From Duganella flavida (lineage in GTDB: Bacteria > Pseudomonadota > Gammaproteobacteria > Burkholderiales > Burkholderiaceae_D), in the NCBI RefSeq assembly GCF_009857445.1, contig NZ_WWCN01000002.1:124001-188000 (forward strand): a DNA stretch of 64,000 bases, read 5' to 3'. This document shows positions 17,058 to 28,506 of this stretch, one piece after another. The notes under the pieces were generated by a model. The model saw only the letters and a program-made list of their open reading frames with translations, was not told where the DNA came from and searched no databases. The position numbers were made by a program, and so were the translations under genes. Numbering within the stretch: position 1 is the stretch's first letter; the number at the start of each line of letters is the position of its first letter.

Positions 17058-18023
17058 ATGAGCGAACTGAAACTCCCTACTTTTGCAGACGTGGTTGCGG
17101 CCTCGGAGCGCATCGCCGGTGTGGTGCATGCGACGCCGGTCAAGACTTCGCGCACTATCAACGAACAGTTGGGCGCCGAGGTATTCTTCAAGTGCGAGAA
17201 CATGCAGCGCATGGGCGCCTTCAAATTCCGTGGCGGGTATAACTCGCTGGCCAAGTTCACGCCGGAGCAGCGTAAGGCCGGTGTGGTGGCGTTCTCGTCG
17301 GGGAACCATGCGCAGGCGATTGCGCTGTCGGCCAAGCTACTGGGCATTCCGGCCACCATCGTCATGCCGCACGACGCGCCGGCGGCCAAGGTTGCTGCGA
17401 CCAAGGGTTATGGCGCACAGGTGGTGATTTATGACCGCTACAAGGAAGACCGCGAGCAGATCGGCCGCGACCTCGCCGCCAAGCACGGCCTGACCTTGAT
17501 TCCGCCGTATGATCACGCGGACGTGATTGCAGGGCAGGGCACGGCGGCCAAGGAGCTGTTTGAAGAAGTGGGCGCGCTGGACTATGTGTTTGCACCGCTG
17601 GGCGGTGGTGGCCTGCTGAGCGGCACAGCCTTGGCGACGCGTGCCTTGTCGCCTGCGGCCAAGCTGTACGGGGTGGAGCCGGAAGCGGGCAATGATGGAC
17701 AGCAGTCATTCCGCAGTGGCAGCATCGTGCACATCGAAACGCCGAAGACGATTGCGGATGGCGCGCAGACCCAGCACCTGGGCAACCTGACGTTCCCCAT
17801 CATCCAGCGCGAGGTGGACGACATCTTGACCGCGACCGACGAACAGCTACGCGCCGAAATGCGCTTCTTCGCTGAGCGCATGAAGATGGTAGTAGAGCCA
17901 ACCGGCTGCCTCGGCCTGGCAGCGGCGCGTGCAATCAAGGACCAACTGCAGGGCAAGCGCGTAGGCATCATCATAAGCGGCGGCAACGTCGACATTCCAC
18001 GCTACGCCGAATTGCTGGCGTAA
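17058..18023 (+). CDS. PLP-dependent threonine/threo-3-hydroxyaspartate ammonia-lyase-like enzyme
   Basis: A 321-residue fold-type II PLP enzyme. The cofactor lysine lies in GAFKFRGGYNSL (residue about 57), the phosphate cup is GGGGLLSG, and SSGNHAQAIA is the substrate loop. It lacks the C-terminal ACT-type regulatory domain of biosynthetic IlvA, so it belongs with catabolic threonine dehydratase, serine racemase and threo-3-hydroxyaspartate ammonia-lyase. Pairing with a YheO/DauR regulator favours a catabolic role, possibly on a hydroxy-amino acid. Sequence alone does not settle the substrate. Confidence 0.85.
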   Translation: MSELKLPTFADVVAASERIAGVVHATPVKTSRTINEQLGAEVFFKCENMQRMGAFKFRGGYNSLAKFTPEQRKAGVVAFSSGNHAQAIALSAKLLGIPATIVMPHDAPAAKVAATKGYGAQVVIYDRYKEDREQIGRDLAAKHGLTLIPPYDHADVIAGQGTAAKELFEEVGALDYVFAPLGGGGLLSGTALATRALSPAAKLYGVEPEAGNDGQQSFRSGSIVHIETPKTIADGAQTQHLGNLTFPIIQREVDDILTATDEQLRAEMRFFAERMKMVVEPTGCLGLAAARAIKDQLQGKRVGIIISGGNVDIPRYAELLA

Positions 18024-18028
18024 AAAAT

Positions 18029-18116
18029 CCGGGGTCAGGTCCTCCATTTCTACACAAGCCCGGCCGTAGCAGGAGTTACCGCTGAGTGCGTGTAGAAATG
18101 GGGGACCTGACCCCGG
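18029..18116. repeat. Long palindromic element, copy 1 (GGGGTCAG family)
   Basis: Arms of 27 bases (18029-18055 and 18090-18116) match except for one T/G wobble pair. They begin with CCGGGGTCAGGTCC and end ...CTACAC, around a 34-base centre containing GGCCGTAGC. From the GGGG to the CCCC it is 84 bases, exactly the same as copy 3. It fills the gap between two convergent genes and could also act as a bidirectional terminator-like hairpin. Confidence 0.9.
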
Positions 18117-18123
18117 AGTGTAA

Positions 18124-20919
18124 TTAAGCTGCTGGCAGCTTGGCGATTTGCTCGCGCATTTTCTCCAGCGTGGCCGAGAAGTTGGCGACGCGCTCTTTCT
18201 CTTGCGCCACCACTTCCGCCGGCGCGCGCGCCACGAAGCTTTCGTTCGACAGCTTGCCATTGGCCTTATTGATCTCGCCTTCCAGACGGGTGATCTCCTT
18301 GCTCAGGCGCTCACGCTCGGCCTTGACGTCGATTTCCACTTTCAGCATCAGCTTGGTCGTGCCGACGATGGCCACGGCGGCTGGCGAATCCGGCAGCGCA
18401 TCCACAATCTGCACTTCCGCCAGCTTGGCCAGCGATTGCACGTACGGTGCAAAGCTTTCCATCGCTGCCTTCTCTTCCGAATTGCCCGGCTCGACGATCA
18501 GCGGCACGCGCAGCGACGGCGACAGTTGCATTTCGCCGCGCAGGTTACGGGTCGCATCGGTCAGCGCTTTCAGCTGCTGCATCCAAGCCTCAGCCGATTC
18601 GTTGATGTTGGCGGTGTTGGCAATCGGGTACGGCTGCATCATGATCGAATCGCCGGTCTTGCCGGCCAGCGGCGCAATGGCTTGCCACAACGCTTCGGTC
18701 ACGAATGGAATCACTGGATGTGCCAGACGCAGCACCACTTCCAGCACGCGCAGCAGCGTGTGACGGGTAGCGCGTTGCTGGCCTTCGGTGCCGCTTTGTA
18801 CCTGCACCTTGGCGACTTCCAGATACCAGTCGCAGTACTCATCCCACACGAACTTGTAGATGGCCGAGGCGATGTTATCGAAGCGGTAGTCTTCGAAGCC
18901 TTTGGCCACTTCCAGCTCGGCCTTTTGCAGCAGCGAGATGATCCACTTGTCGGCGTTCGACAGGTCAGCTTCCGAAGCCGAGCAGTCTTTGCCTTCAGTA
19001 TTCATCATCACGAAGCGGGTCGCGTTCCACAGCTTGTTGCAGAAGTTGCGGTAGCCTTCAGCACGGCCCAGGTCGAAGTTGATGTTGCGGCCCAGCGAAG
19101 CGTACGACGCCATGGTGAAGCGCACCGCATCGGTACCGTAGGCAGCGATACCTTCCGGGAATTCCTTGCGGGTGGCTTTTTCAATCTTGGCCGCGTCTTT
19201 CGGATTCATCAGGCCGGTGGTGCGTTTTGCGACCAGCGCATCCACGCCGATACCGTCGATCAGGTCGATCGGGTCCAGGGTGTTGCCCTTGGACTTGGAC
19301 ATTTTCTGACCTTGCGAATCGCGCACCAGGCCATGCACGTACACGGTTTCGAACGGCACTTTGCCGGTGAAGTGCGCGGTCATCATGACCATGCGCGCTA
19401 CCCAGAAGAAGATGATGTCGAAGCCGGTCACCAGCACCGACGATGGCAGGAAGGCCTTGATATCAGGCGTTTCTTCCGGCCAGCCGAGAGTCGAGAACGG
19501 CACCAGCGCGGACGAGAACCAGGTGTCCAGCACGTCGTTGTCGCGGCGCAGCGGCGCGGTGATGCCTTTGGCCGCCGCTTGTGCGATAGCTTCTTCTTCG
19601 GTCTTGGCGACGAAGATGTTGCCGGCATCGTCGTACCATGCCGGGATCTGGTGGCCCCACCACAGTTGGCGCGAGATGCACCAGTCCTGAATGTTGTTCA
19701 GCCACTGGTTGTAGGTGGTGCTCCAGTTCTCCGGCACGAATTTGATTTCGCCCGAGGAGACTTTTTCCAGCGCCACTTCAGCGATGGATTTGCCCGGATT
19801 GAAAGTGCCTTCCGGAGCAGGCTTGCTCATGGCGACGAACCACTGGTCGGTCAGCATCGGCTCGATCACCACGCCGGTACGGTCACCGCGCGGCACCATC
19901 AGCTTGTGCTTCTTGACTTCTTCCAGCAGGCCTTGGGCGTCCAGGTCGGCGACGATTTTTTTACGCGCTTCAAAGCGGTCCAGGCCACGGTAGGCTTCCG
20001 GTGCATCGTCAACGATTTTGGCTTCCAGCGTCAGGATCGATGGCATGTCCAGCTTGTGGCGTTGGCCGACGGCGTAGTCGTTGAAGTCGTGCGCAGGGGT
20101 GATCTTCACGCAGCCAGTACCGAAGGCTTTATCGACGTATTCGTCGGCGATGATCGGGATTTCGCGGCCGACCAGCGGCAGTACCAGCATCTTGCCGACC
20201 AGCGGCAGGTAGCGTTCGTCGGTTGGGTCCACGGCTACGGCGACGTCACCCAGCATGGTTTCAGGACGGGTGGTGGCGACGGTCAGCGAGCCGCTGCCAT
20301 CGGCCAGCGGATACTTGATGTACCACATCGAGCCGTCTTCTTCTTCCGACACCACTTCCAGGTCGGAGACGGCGGTGCCCAGCACCGGGTCCCAGTTGAC
20401 CAGGCGCTTGCCACGGTAGATTAGGCCTTGCTCGTGCAGGCGCACGAAGACGTCGGTCACGACTTTCGAGCGTGGCTCGTCCATCGTGAAGTATTCGCGC
20501 TGCCAGTCCGGCGAGGCGCCCAGGCGGCGCATCTGGCCGGTGATGGTGGAACCGGATTTCTCTTTCCACTCCCAGACTTTTTCAATGAATTTTTCGCGGC
20601 CGAGGTCATGGCGCGAGATTTTCTGCGCGTCCAACTGGCGCTCCACCACGATCTGGGTGGCGATGCCGGCGTGGTCGGTGCCCGGAATCCAGGCGGTGTT
20701 ATGGCCCAGCATGCGGTGGTAGCGGGTCAGGCCATCCATGATGGTCTGGTTGAAAGCATGGCCCATGTGCAGGGTGCCGGTGACGTTCGGCGGCGGCAGC
20801 TGGATGCTGAAAGAAGGTTTGCCGGCGTCGAGGGTGGCAGTGTAGTAACCGCGCGATTCCCACTCGTTGCGCCAGAATTGTTCAATGTCGGCAGGCTCGA
20901 AAGACTTGGCTAATTCCAT
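18124..20919 (-). CDS. valS: Valyl-tRNA synthetase
   Basis: A 931-residue class I synthetase: HIGH-type motif HMGH at residues 51-54 in [18 protein letters not shown] near residue 540 ([10 protein letters not shown]), an editing domain between them ([16 protein letters not shown]), an anticodon-binding domain and the ValS-specific C-terminal coiled coil ([20 protein letters not shown] region). It charges tRNA-Val in the cytoplasm. The ATG at 20919 (MELAKSF) is chosen; the longer in-frame start at 20991 would add 24 unconserved residues and would include the -10 box at 20951-20956. Confidence 0.97.
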   Translation of the reverse strand: MELAKSFEPADIEQFWRNEWESRGYYTATLDAGKPSFSIQLPPPNVTGTLHMGHAFNQTIMDGLTRYHRMLGHNTAWIPGTDHAGIATQIVVERQLDAQKISRHDLGREKFIEKVWEWKEKSGSTITGQMRRLGASPDWQREYFTMDEPRSKVVTDVFVRLHEQGLIYRGKRLVNWDPVLGTAVSDLEVVSEEEDGSMWYIKYPLADGSGSLTVATTRPETMLGDVAVAVDPTDERYLPLVGKMLVLPLVGREIPIIADEYVDKAFGTGCVKITPAHDFNDYAVGQRHKLDMPSILTLEAKIVDDAPEAYRGLDRFEARKKIVADLDAQGLLEEVKKHKLMVPRGDRTGVVIEPMLTDQWFVAMSKPAPEGTFNPGKSIAEVALEKVSSGEIKFVPENWSTTYNQWLNNIQDWCISRQLWWGHQIPAWYDDAGNIFVAKTEEEAIAQAAAKGITAPLRRDNDVLDTWFSSALVPFSTLGWPEETPDIKAFLPSSVLVTGFDIIFFWVARMVMMTAHFTGKVPFETVYVHGLVRDSQGQKMSKSKGNTLDPIDLIDGIGVDALVAKRTTGLMNPKDAAKIEKATRKEFPEGIAAYGTDAVRFTMASYASLGRNINFDLGRAEGYRNFCNKLWNATRFVMMNTEGKDCSASEADLSNADKWIISLLQKAELEVAKGFEDYRFDNIASAIYKFVWDEYCDWYLEVAKVQVQSGTEGQQRATRHTLLRVLEVVLRLAHPVIPFVTEALWQAIAPLAGKTGDSIMMQPYPIANTANINESAEAWMQQLKALTDATRNLRGEMQLSPSLRVPLIVEPGNSEEKAAMESFAPYVQSLAKLAEVQIVDALPDSPAAVAIVGTTKLMLKVEIDVKAERERLSKEITRLEGEINKANGKLSNESFVARAPAEVVAQEKERVANFSATLEKMREQIAKLPAA

Positions 20920-20950
20920 GATTTCCAGATTTAAATTTGGCGAAACGACC

Positions 20951-20956
20951 ATTATA
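20951..20956 (-). promoter_or_regulatory. Probable valS -10 box
   Basis: On the minus strand this is a perfect TATAAT, 31 bases before the valS start. The corresponding -35 region falls inside the 15-bp inverted repeat at 20962-21002 and has no good consensus, so the promoter may depend on, or be modulated by, that structure. Confidence 0.55.
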
Positions 20957-20961
20957 AATGA

Positions 20962-21002
20962 CACGGCAGGCCGTGCGCTGGAAACTGGCACGGCCTGCCG
21001 TG
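20962..21002. repeat. 15-bp inverted repeat between the molybdenum hydroxylase gene and valS
   Basis: CACGGCAGGCCGTGC (20962-20976) and its exact complement (20988-21002) enclose an 11-base loop. On the minus strand it follows the molybdopterin-subunit gene by 39 bases without a T run, and it overlaps the -35 region for valS. It may be a terminator lacking a U tract or a regulatory structure. Each arm is itself partly palindromic (CACGGC..GCCGTG). Confidence 0.6.
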
Positions 21003-21041
21003 GAATTGCATGGTATTTTTACTATTTTTACTGGTTTTACG

Positions 21042-23150
21042 TCATGCTGCCTGTATGTTCTCCGAAGATAGCGGCAGTTTGCGCAGCCGTTTGCCAGTGG
21101 CGGCGAACAGGGCGTTGGCCACGGCCGGGCCGATCAGGGCGGTGGCCGGCTCGCCGATGCCGCCCGGTTTTTCGGTGCTGGGGACCAGTGTCACGTCCAC
21201 TTTCGGCATCTCGTTCATGCGCAGGATGGGGTAGTCGTGGAAGTTGGTCTGCTGCACGCGACCCTTGTCGAGCGTGATTTCGGCGCCCAGCGTGGAGGTC
21301 AGGCCGAAGGCGATGCTGGACTGCAGTTGCGCTTCCACCGTGTCCGGATTGACCATCTGGCCGAGGTCCGCCGCCACCCACACATGGTGCACTTTGATGG
21401 CGTTGTCCTTGACCGAAATTTCCACCACCTGCGCCATGTAGGTGTCGTAGCCTTCCATCAGGGCGATGCCGCGATAGTGGCCTTTCGGCAGCGGCTTGCC
21501 CCAGCCGGATTTTTCCGCCGCCAGTTTCAGCACCTTGGCAAAGCGCGGCTGCTTGTCCAGCAGCGACAGGCGGAACTGGTAGGGATCTTTGCCCGCCGCA
21601 TGCGCCATCTCGTCGATAAAGCTTTCGTTGGCAAAGGCGTTCAACGCGTGGCTGACTGAGCGCCAGTAGCCGACCCGCAGGCCGCTGTCATGCTCGATCA
21701 GTTCCGCCGTCATGTTGGGAATGTCGTAGCCGACCACGGCCGCTTCGGCCATGAAGGGATCGAGCGTGCCTTTGGGCAGGCCGAAGGCGCGCTGGGTGAC
21801 TGATTGCGAGGTGAGCTGCAAGGTCAGCGCCACCGGCTTGCCGGCTGCATCGAGGCCGCCCGCCATGCGGTGCAGCGCCATCGGGCGGTAGAAGTCGTGG
21901 GTGGTGTCGTCTTCGCGCGTCCACAGCAGCTTGACGGGCTTGCCGACGGCTTTGGAAATCTCGGCCGCCTGCACCGCGAAGTCGTATTCAAGCCTGCGTC
22001 CGAAACCGCCGCCGAGGAAGGTGGTCTTGACCGTGACGTCTTCGGGCTTGAGGCCGACCGCATTGGCGACATTGCCTTGTGTGCCTTGCTGGAACTGGGC
22101 CGGGCCGATCACCAGGCACTTGCCGTCCTTGTAGTGGGCGGTGAAGTTTTGCGGTTCCATCGTAGCGTGGGCCAGCAGTGGCGACCAGTATTCGGCTTGC
22201 AGTTTTTTGGCAGCGCTGCCCAGCGCTGCGGTGGCGTCGCCGGTTTTCTTGATCGGGATGGTGGCGTCGTTGGCTTTGCGGATGCCGTCTTTCATGGCGG
22301 CGTTGTCGATGCGCGCGCCGGGGCCGTCGTCCCACTTCACTTCGAGTGTTTCGCGGGCTTTCTTGGCGCGCCAATAGCTGTCGGCCACCACCGCTACGCC
22401 GTCGTGGATTTGCACCACGTCGATCACGCCGGGCATGGCCTTGGCTTTGCTTGCATCGAAGCTCACCACCTTGCCGCCGATGACCGGGCTTTGCTCCAGC
22501 GATGCATACACCATGCCGGGCAGTTTGACGTCGATGCCGTATTCGGCGGTGCCGTTGACTTTGTGCGCCGTGTCGAGCCGCTTGGTGGGCTTGCCGATGA
22601 TCTTGAAATCCTTGGGATCTTTTAGCGTGACTTTTTCCGGCACTGGCAGTTTGGCGGCGGCTGCGGCCAGCTGGCCGTAGGTGGCGCTCAGCCCACCGGG
22701 GCCGGTGACTTTGCCGTCTGCCGCGCTTAGCTTGGCGGGATCGATTTTCCATTGATCGGCGGCGGCGGTCACCAGCATGGTGCGCACTTGCGCGCCAGCG
22801 ATGCGGAGTTTTTCCCAGCCTTCGCGCACCGAGGTTGATCCGCCGGTCAGCTGCCCGCCCAGCAGGGCGTTGACGTAGACCGGCGCTACCGGCGCGATCT
22901 CGACTTTAATTTTGCGGATATCCACGCCCAGCTCTTCGGCGATCAGCATGGGCAGGGAGGTGTACACGCCTTGCCCCATTTCCGATCGGGCCGACAGCAG
23001 CGTGATGGTGTTGTCGTCGGCGATGTGGACCCAGGCGTTGGGCGTGTGCAGCGTGCCAGCGGCATCGGCTGTTTCCAGCAGCGCGGGCAGGAAGACGCCC
23101 AGCGTCAGGCCCGCGGAAGTTTTCAGGAAGTCCCTGCGATTCGTCGTCAT
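21042..23150 (-). CDS. Molybdenum hydroxylase large subunit (isoquinoline 1-oxidoreductase beta-like)
   Basis: A 702-residue periplasmic molybdopterin-binding protein. It starts with a twin-arginine signal (NRRDFLKTSAGLTLGVFLP). Two Ald_Xan_dh_C2-type regions follow, with SARSEMGQGVYTSLPMLIAE and GGQLTGGSTS near the N-terminus, LGGGFGRRLEYDFAVQAAEI in the middle, and the catalytic-glutamate motif GGIGEPA close to the C-terminus. Its partner is the 2Fe-2S subunit encoded 11 bases upstream. Such two-subunit enzymes hydroxylate N-heterocycles or oxidise aldehydes, with electrons passed to a cytochrome. No cytochrome or cofactor-insertion gene is adjacent. Confidence 0.9.
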   Translation of the reverse strand: MTTNRRDFLKTSAGLTLGVFLPALLETADAAGTLHTPNAWVHIADDNTITLLSARSEMGQGVYTSLPMLIAEELGVDIRKIKVEIAPVAPVYVNALLGGQLTGGSTSVREGWEKLRIAGAQVRTMLVTAAADQWKIDPAKLSAADGKVTGPGGLSATYGQLAAAAAKLPVPEKVTLKDPKDFKIIGKPTKRLDTAHKVNGTAEYGIDVKLPGMVYASLEQSPVIGGKVVSFDASKAKAMPGVIDVVQIHDGVAVVADSYWRAKKARETLEVKWDDGPGARIDNAAMKDGIRKANDATIPIKKTGDATAALGSAAKKLQAEYWSPLLAHATMEPQNFTAHYKDGKCLVIGPAQFQQGTQGNVANAVGLKPEDVTVKTTFLGGGFGRRLEYDFAVQAAEISKAVGKPVKLLWTREDDTTHDFYRPMALHRMAGGLDAAGKPVALTLQLTSQSVTQRAFGLPKGTLDPFMAEAAVVGYDIPNMTAELIEHDSGLRVGYWRSVSHALNAFANESFIDEMAHAAGKDPYQFRLSLLDKQPRFAKVLKLAAEKSGWGKPLPKGHYRGIALMEGYDTYMAQVVEISVKDNAIKVHHVWVAADLGQMVNPDTVEAQLQSSIAFGLTSTLGAEITLDKGRVQQTNFHDYPILRMNEMPKVDVTLVPSTEKPGGIGEPATALIGPAVANALFAATGKRLRKLPLSSENIQAA

Positions 23151-23161
23151 GGCCGTCTCCT

Positions 23162-23626
23162 TTACGCCTTGCGCATTTCTGCGGCGGCAGTCTTGATGGC
23201 GGCGCGGATGCGGTTATAGGTGCCACATCGGCAGATATTGCCGCTCATGGCGTTCTCGATGTCGGCGTCGCTGGGATTTTTATTGGTGCGCAGCAGGGCG
23301 GCGGCGCTCATCAGCTGCCCGGATTGACAGTAGCCGCATTGCGGCACGTCGTGCGCGATCCAGGCTTTTTGCAGCGGGTGGGAATTGTCTTTGGAAAGCG
23401 ATTCGATGGTGGCGACCTGTTTGCCAGCCACCACCGAAAGCGGTGTCTGGCAAGAGCGGATCGGCTCGCCGTTGAGGTGAACGGTGCAGGCGCCGCAGAG
23501 CGCCATTCCGCAACCAAACTTGGTGCCGGTCAGTCCGATTTCATCGCGGATCACCCACAGCAGCGGGGTGTCCGGTTCGGCCTGCGCGGTGACTTCCTTG
23601 CCGTTAAGCTTGAACTTTGTTGCCAT
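23162..23626 (-). CDS. Molybdenum hydroxylase 2Fe-2S subunit (IorA-like)
   Basis: A 154-residue iron-sulphur protein with the plant-ferredoxin-type cluster ([21 protein letters not shown]) and the C-terminal four-helix cluster domain ([16 protein letters not shown] and [13 protein letters not shown]). Together these carry both 2Fe-2S centres of xanthine-oxidase-family enzymes. It is directly upstream of the molybdopterin subunit in the usual order for two-subunit isoquinoline-oxidoreductase-like enzymes. It has no signal peptide and would travel with the Tat-exported partner. Confidence 0.92.
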   Translation of the reverse strand: MATKFKLNGKEVTAQAEPDTPLLWVIRDEIGLTGTKFGCGMALCGACTVHLNGEPIRSCQTPLSVVAGKQVATIESLSKDNSHPLQKAWIAHDVPQCGYCQSGQLMSAAALLRTNKNPSDADIENAMSGNICRCGTYNRIRAAIKTAAAEMRKA

Positions 23627-23738
23627 GTCTACCCTCCAGGAATATGCATGTCACGGGAAATAAATAATAGCGTATTTCCTCTACGACAGAATCGGTTCAG
23701 GCCGCTAATATGTGGCTACCAACAAAAAGGAGACATGC

Positions 23739-24557
23739 ATGATCCCAACGCTTGAAGCAGTCAGCATTTCCGTTGACGGCCACATCGCCACCATCCGCCT
23801 GAACCGTCCGGATAAGCTCAATGCAATGAACCTTGCTATGTGGCATGACATCCGCACGGCATTCCGCTATGTCGACGAGACGCCGGAGATACGTGTGGCG
23901 ATCCTGGAAGGCGAGGGCAAGGCCTTCACCGCCGGCATCGATTTGCAAATGATGATGGGCGTGGGCGCGCAAGTGCGCGACGAATGCGATGGCCGCACGC
24001 GCGAAAACCTGCGCCGTGTGATTCTCGACTTGCAGGATACGCTGACCAGCCTGGAGCGCTGCCGCAAGCCGGTGCTGGCCGCCGTGCATGGCGCCTGCGT
24101 CGGAGGCGGCATTGACCTGATCAGCTGCGCCGACATGCGCTACTGCTCGTCGGATGCGTGGTTCACCATCAAGGAAATCGATATCGGCATGGTGGCGGAC
24201 GTAGGAACCCTGCAGCGCTTACCGCGTTTGATCGGCGAAGGCATGGCGCGCGAGCTGGCCTACACCGCACGCAAGTTCGATGGCGCCGAAGCGAAAGAGA
24301 TGCGCTTCGTGAACCGCGTGTTCGAATCGCCGGAAGCGCTGCGTGAAGGCGTGCGTGAAATCGCCGCGTCCATCGCGGCCAAGTCGCCGCTGTCGGTGCG
24401 CGGTGTGAAGGAGATGATCAGCTACGCGCGCGACCACTCCGTGGCCGATGGCCTGAACTACGTCGCCACCTGGAACGCAGCGATGCTGATGTCGGCCGAC
24501 CTGCAAGCCGCCATGATGGCCGGCATGAGCAAATCCACGCCGACCTTCAAGGATTGA
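23739..24557 (+). CDS. Crotonase-family enzyme, dienoyl-CoA isomerase-like
   Basis: A 272-residue enoyl-CoA hydratase/isomerase superfamily protein. The oxyanion-hole segments are FTAGIDLQMMM and GACVGGGIDLISCAD. The acidic residues expected for delta(3,5)-delta(2,4)-dienoyl-CoA isomerase are present: Asp in SCADMRYC, Glu in TIKEIDIG, and Asp in MVADVGTLQRLP. It would shift double bonds during degradation of unsaturated fatty acids. The ATG at 23739 sits behind AAAGGAG; an in-frame GTG at 23712 is less likely. The gene's stop touches the stop of the convergent M20 gene with no spacer. Confidence 0.85.
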   Translation: MIPTLEAVSISVDGHIATIRLNRPDKLNAMNLAMWHDIRTAFRYVDETPEIRVAILEGEGKAFTAGIDLQMMMGVGAQVRDECDGRTRENLRRVILDLQDTLTSLERCRKPVLAAVHGACVGGGIDLISCADMRYCSSDAWFTIKEIDIGMVADVGTLQRLPRLIGEGMARELAYTARKFDGAEAKEMRFVNRVFESPEALREGVREIAASIAAKSPLSVRGVKEMISYARDHSVADGLNYVATWNAAMLMSADLQAAMMAGMSKSTPTFKD

Positions 24558-25880
24558 TTACTGCAACAAGGCCGTGGCCACCGAGGTCATGGCCTTGACG
24601 CCTGTGCGCAGGCTAGGTTCTGGCACTGGCTTGAAGCGGCTGGTGTGCGCGCCGGGGATGGCTTTGCCGCCGGCCTTGGCCGCCGCCAGTTCGGCCGGAT
24701 CGGCGATGCCAAGGCCGAACATCACGGTCGGGATCTGGCGGCCGGGGAGGCCGAACAGGCCGAAGTCCTCGCTGTTCATCACCGCATCATCTTCAAACAC
24801 GTTGGCCGCGCCGAGGGCGCCGGTCAGCGCGGTCTTCACCCTCGCGTTCAATGCAGGATTGTTGTGCATGGACGGCAGGGTTTCTTTCTCCACCACCGTC
24901 ACGATAGGCATGCGGTCTTCCGGAATGCCGGCCGATATCGCTACGCCGCGCGCGATCCTCTTCACGCCATCGACGATGATTTGATTGGCTTTGTCGCTGA
25001 AGGAGCGCGTGGTCAGTTCGAGTTTGACTTCATAAGGAATCACATTGCGCTTGGCGCCGCCGTGGATCGATCCGACCGTCACCACGGCTGGATCGCGCGG
25101 ATCCTGTTCGCGGCTGACGATGGTTTGCAACTGCACGATGAATTGGCCAGCCATCACGATAGGATCTTTGGCGTTCTGCGGCTCCGCGCCGTGCGCACCG
25201 ATGCCGCGCAAGACCACGTCGATGGAAGTAACGCCGGCGGTGGTTGGGCCGCTGGTGACGGCCACTTGTCCGGCGGCGCGGCCCGGCGTGTCGTGCAGGG
25301 CGATGGCGAAGTCTGGTTTGCCGAAGCGTTCGTAGAAATTATCGTTCAACAGCGCCTTGGCGCCGTCGGCGGTTTCCTCGGCCGGCTGGCCGACCAGGAC
25401 CAGCGTGCCTTTCCACTGTTTGCGCGTCGCAGCCATCATGCGCGCGGTGCCGATCAGGGTGGTGGTGTGGATGTCGTGACCGCAGGCGTGCATCACGCCG
25501 ATGTCTTGTCCTGCCGCGTTCTTGGTGCGCACCTGGCTGGCGTAAGGCGCGCCGGTTTCTTCGATGATGGGCAGGGCGTCCATATCGCCGCGAATCAGCA
25601 AGCGCGGGCCTGGACCGTTTTCGAGTATGCCGACCACGCCATAAGCCTGGCTACCGTCGGCAAATTTCCCCACGCGCTCAGTGACCTTGAAGCCGGCCTT
25701 GCGCAACTCATCCGCGACAATCGCCGAAGTCTTCACCTCTTGGTGCGACAGTTCAGGGAATTGGTGGATTTGCTTGTAGATGCCGACCAGCGAAGGAAGA
25801 TTCTCTTCCAGCGGATCAGCGGCAAACGCAGCGGAGATAGTCAAACACGATACGGTCAAAGCACAGGCAAACTTCTTCAT
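24558..25880 (-). CDS. Exported M20-family amidohydrolase
   Basis: A 440-residue metallopeptidase-like amidohydrolase with a signal peptide (residues 1-21, cleaved after AFA). Metal-binding motifs are RGDMDALP, HACGHDIHTT and QPAEETADGAKA; the dimerisation domain lies between, and the last metal histidine is in GAHTSRF. The family hydrolyses N-acyl amino acids, hippurate or indole-acetyl conjugates; periplasmic members like this one are common in proteobacteria with unknown substrates. It is not obviously in an operon. Confidence 0.9.
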   Translation of the reverse strand: MKKFACALTVSCLTISAAFAADPLEENLPSLVGIYKQIHQFPELSHQEVKTSAIVADELRKAGFKVTERVGKFADGSQAYGVVGILENGPGPRLLIRGDMDALPIIEETGAPYASQVRTKNAAGQDIGVMHACGHDIHTTTLIGTARMMAATRKQWKGTLVLVGQPAEETADGAKALLNDNFYERFGKPDFAIALHDTPGRAAGQVAVTSGPTTAGVTSIDVVLRGIGAHGAEPQNAKDPIVMAGQFIVQLQTIVSREQDPRDPAVVTVGSIHGGAKRNVIPYEVKLELTTRSFSDKANQIIVDGVKRIARGVAISAGIPEDRMPIVTVVEKETLPSMHNNPALNARVKTALTGALGAANVFEDDAVMNSEDFGLFGLPGRQIPTVMFGLGIADPAELAAAKAGGKAIPGAHTSRFKPVPEPSLRTGVKAMTSVATALLQ

Positions 25881-25925
25881 GGCGTTCCTTATGTGAGCGG
25901 TTCGCCAATCAGTGTATGCGTGCTC

Positions 25926-26081
25926 TTACGCGCTGGCAATACTTGGTTTCCTGCTGTGTGGAGCTGGAGTCTCACCATCAGACATGCAACCCCAAAAGTC
26001 TGTATAGCGGACTAAGTATCCCCCGCCTTCCTCGGCAGTCAATTTGTGGATCTCGTATGGATAGTCTTCTAGCTTATACAT
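25926..26081 (-). pseudogene. hicB: Truncated HicB-type antitoxin
   Basis: A 51-codon minus-strand frame starting ATG 26081, two bases after the hicA stop codon, behind a good AGGGAG ribosome site. The first 38 residues (MYKLEDYPYEIHKLTAEEGG, then GYLVRYTDF, then CMSDGETP) match the start of the HicB fold. Immediately after GETP, where HicB normally continues EEA with a helix and a C-terminal DNA-binding domain, the frame runs through 13 unrelated residues to TAA at 25926. Full-length HicB proteins are 100-140 residues. The remaining 45 bases reach the M20 gene start, so no C-terminal fragment is left. Confidence 0.75.
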
Positions 26082-26082
26082 A

Positions 26083-26310
26083 TCAAACTCCCTTCACAAA
26101 AAGAACAAATTCTTTTACGTAATGTACTTTGATGACGCCGTGGCTCGGCACGGATAAAAGCTGCCCATCATCTTGCTTAAAGACGCAATGGCTGCCGTCC
26201 ATGTGCCATTCAAGACGATGCCGCTTGGCGATGGTCTTCAGTTCCAGTAGGCGCCAATTTGTTGGGTTGGCACTCATGGCCGCGTATAGCTTTTCTGCTG
26301 CTTTATTCAT
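26083..26310 (-). CDS. hicA: HicA-type mRNA interferase toxin
   Basis: A 75-residue protein with the small dsRBD-like HicA pattern: RHRLEWHMDGSHCVF carrying the catalytic histidine (residue 41), GQLLSVPSHGVIKVHYVKEF for the second strand and helix, and a short C-terminus. HicA toxins cleave mRNA independently of the ribosome and are neutralised by HicB. The start at 26310 gives the standard length; longer in-frame extensions run into the thi promoter region. The partner hicB downstream is truncated, so this toxin is either attenuated, weakly expressed or neutralised elsewhere. Confidence 0.8.
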   Translation of the reverse strand: MNKAAEKLYAAMSANPTNWRLLELKTIAKRHRLEWHMDGSHCVFKQDDGQLLSVPSHGVIKVHYVKEFVLFVKGV

Positions 26311-26390
26311 CGTATGGCTCTCGATAGGGCGGGTCAAGCTCATCAGAACCTGTTTTTTGCTGGGCGGTGTAGTGCGAGCGCAGAAGACCG

Positions 26391-26420
26391 TTGTCGGAAT
26401 TGAGAAGACGGGCGTATAAT
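26391..26420 (+). promoter_or_regulatory. Promoter of the thiamine operon
   Basis: A perfect TATAAT at 26415-26420 with a partial -35 TTGTCG at 26391-26396, spacing 18. The start of transcription would fall near 26427, just before the TPP riboswitch, so the whole aptamer is included in the message. Confidence 0.7.
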
Positions 26421-26444
26421 CGGCGCGCTGCCGCAAGGTGGCAA

Positions 26445-28501
<2,057 letters not shown>

Positions 28502-28506
28502 CCATC

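Noticed and set aside
18029..18116. Palindrome copy 1 as an ordinary rho-independent terminator
   Set aside because: It lacks T runs, has a 34-base centre and shares ends with three other loci, so a dispersed repeat explains it better. Termination may be a side effect.
18148..20424. A 758-codon open frame on the plus strand opposite valS
   Set aside because: It is antisense to an unambiguous valS and its composition (rich in His, Arg, Gln, Val) is what reverse-strand reading of high-GC coding DNA gives. No domain is recognisable.
25916..26122. A plus-strand frame of 68 codons between the M20 gene and hicA
   Set aside because: It is antisense to the truncated hicB, which has a good ribosome site and recognisable sequence.
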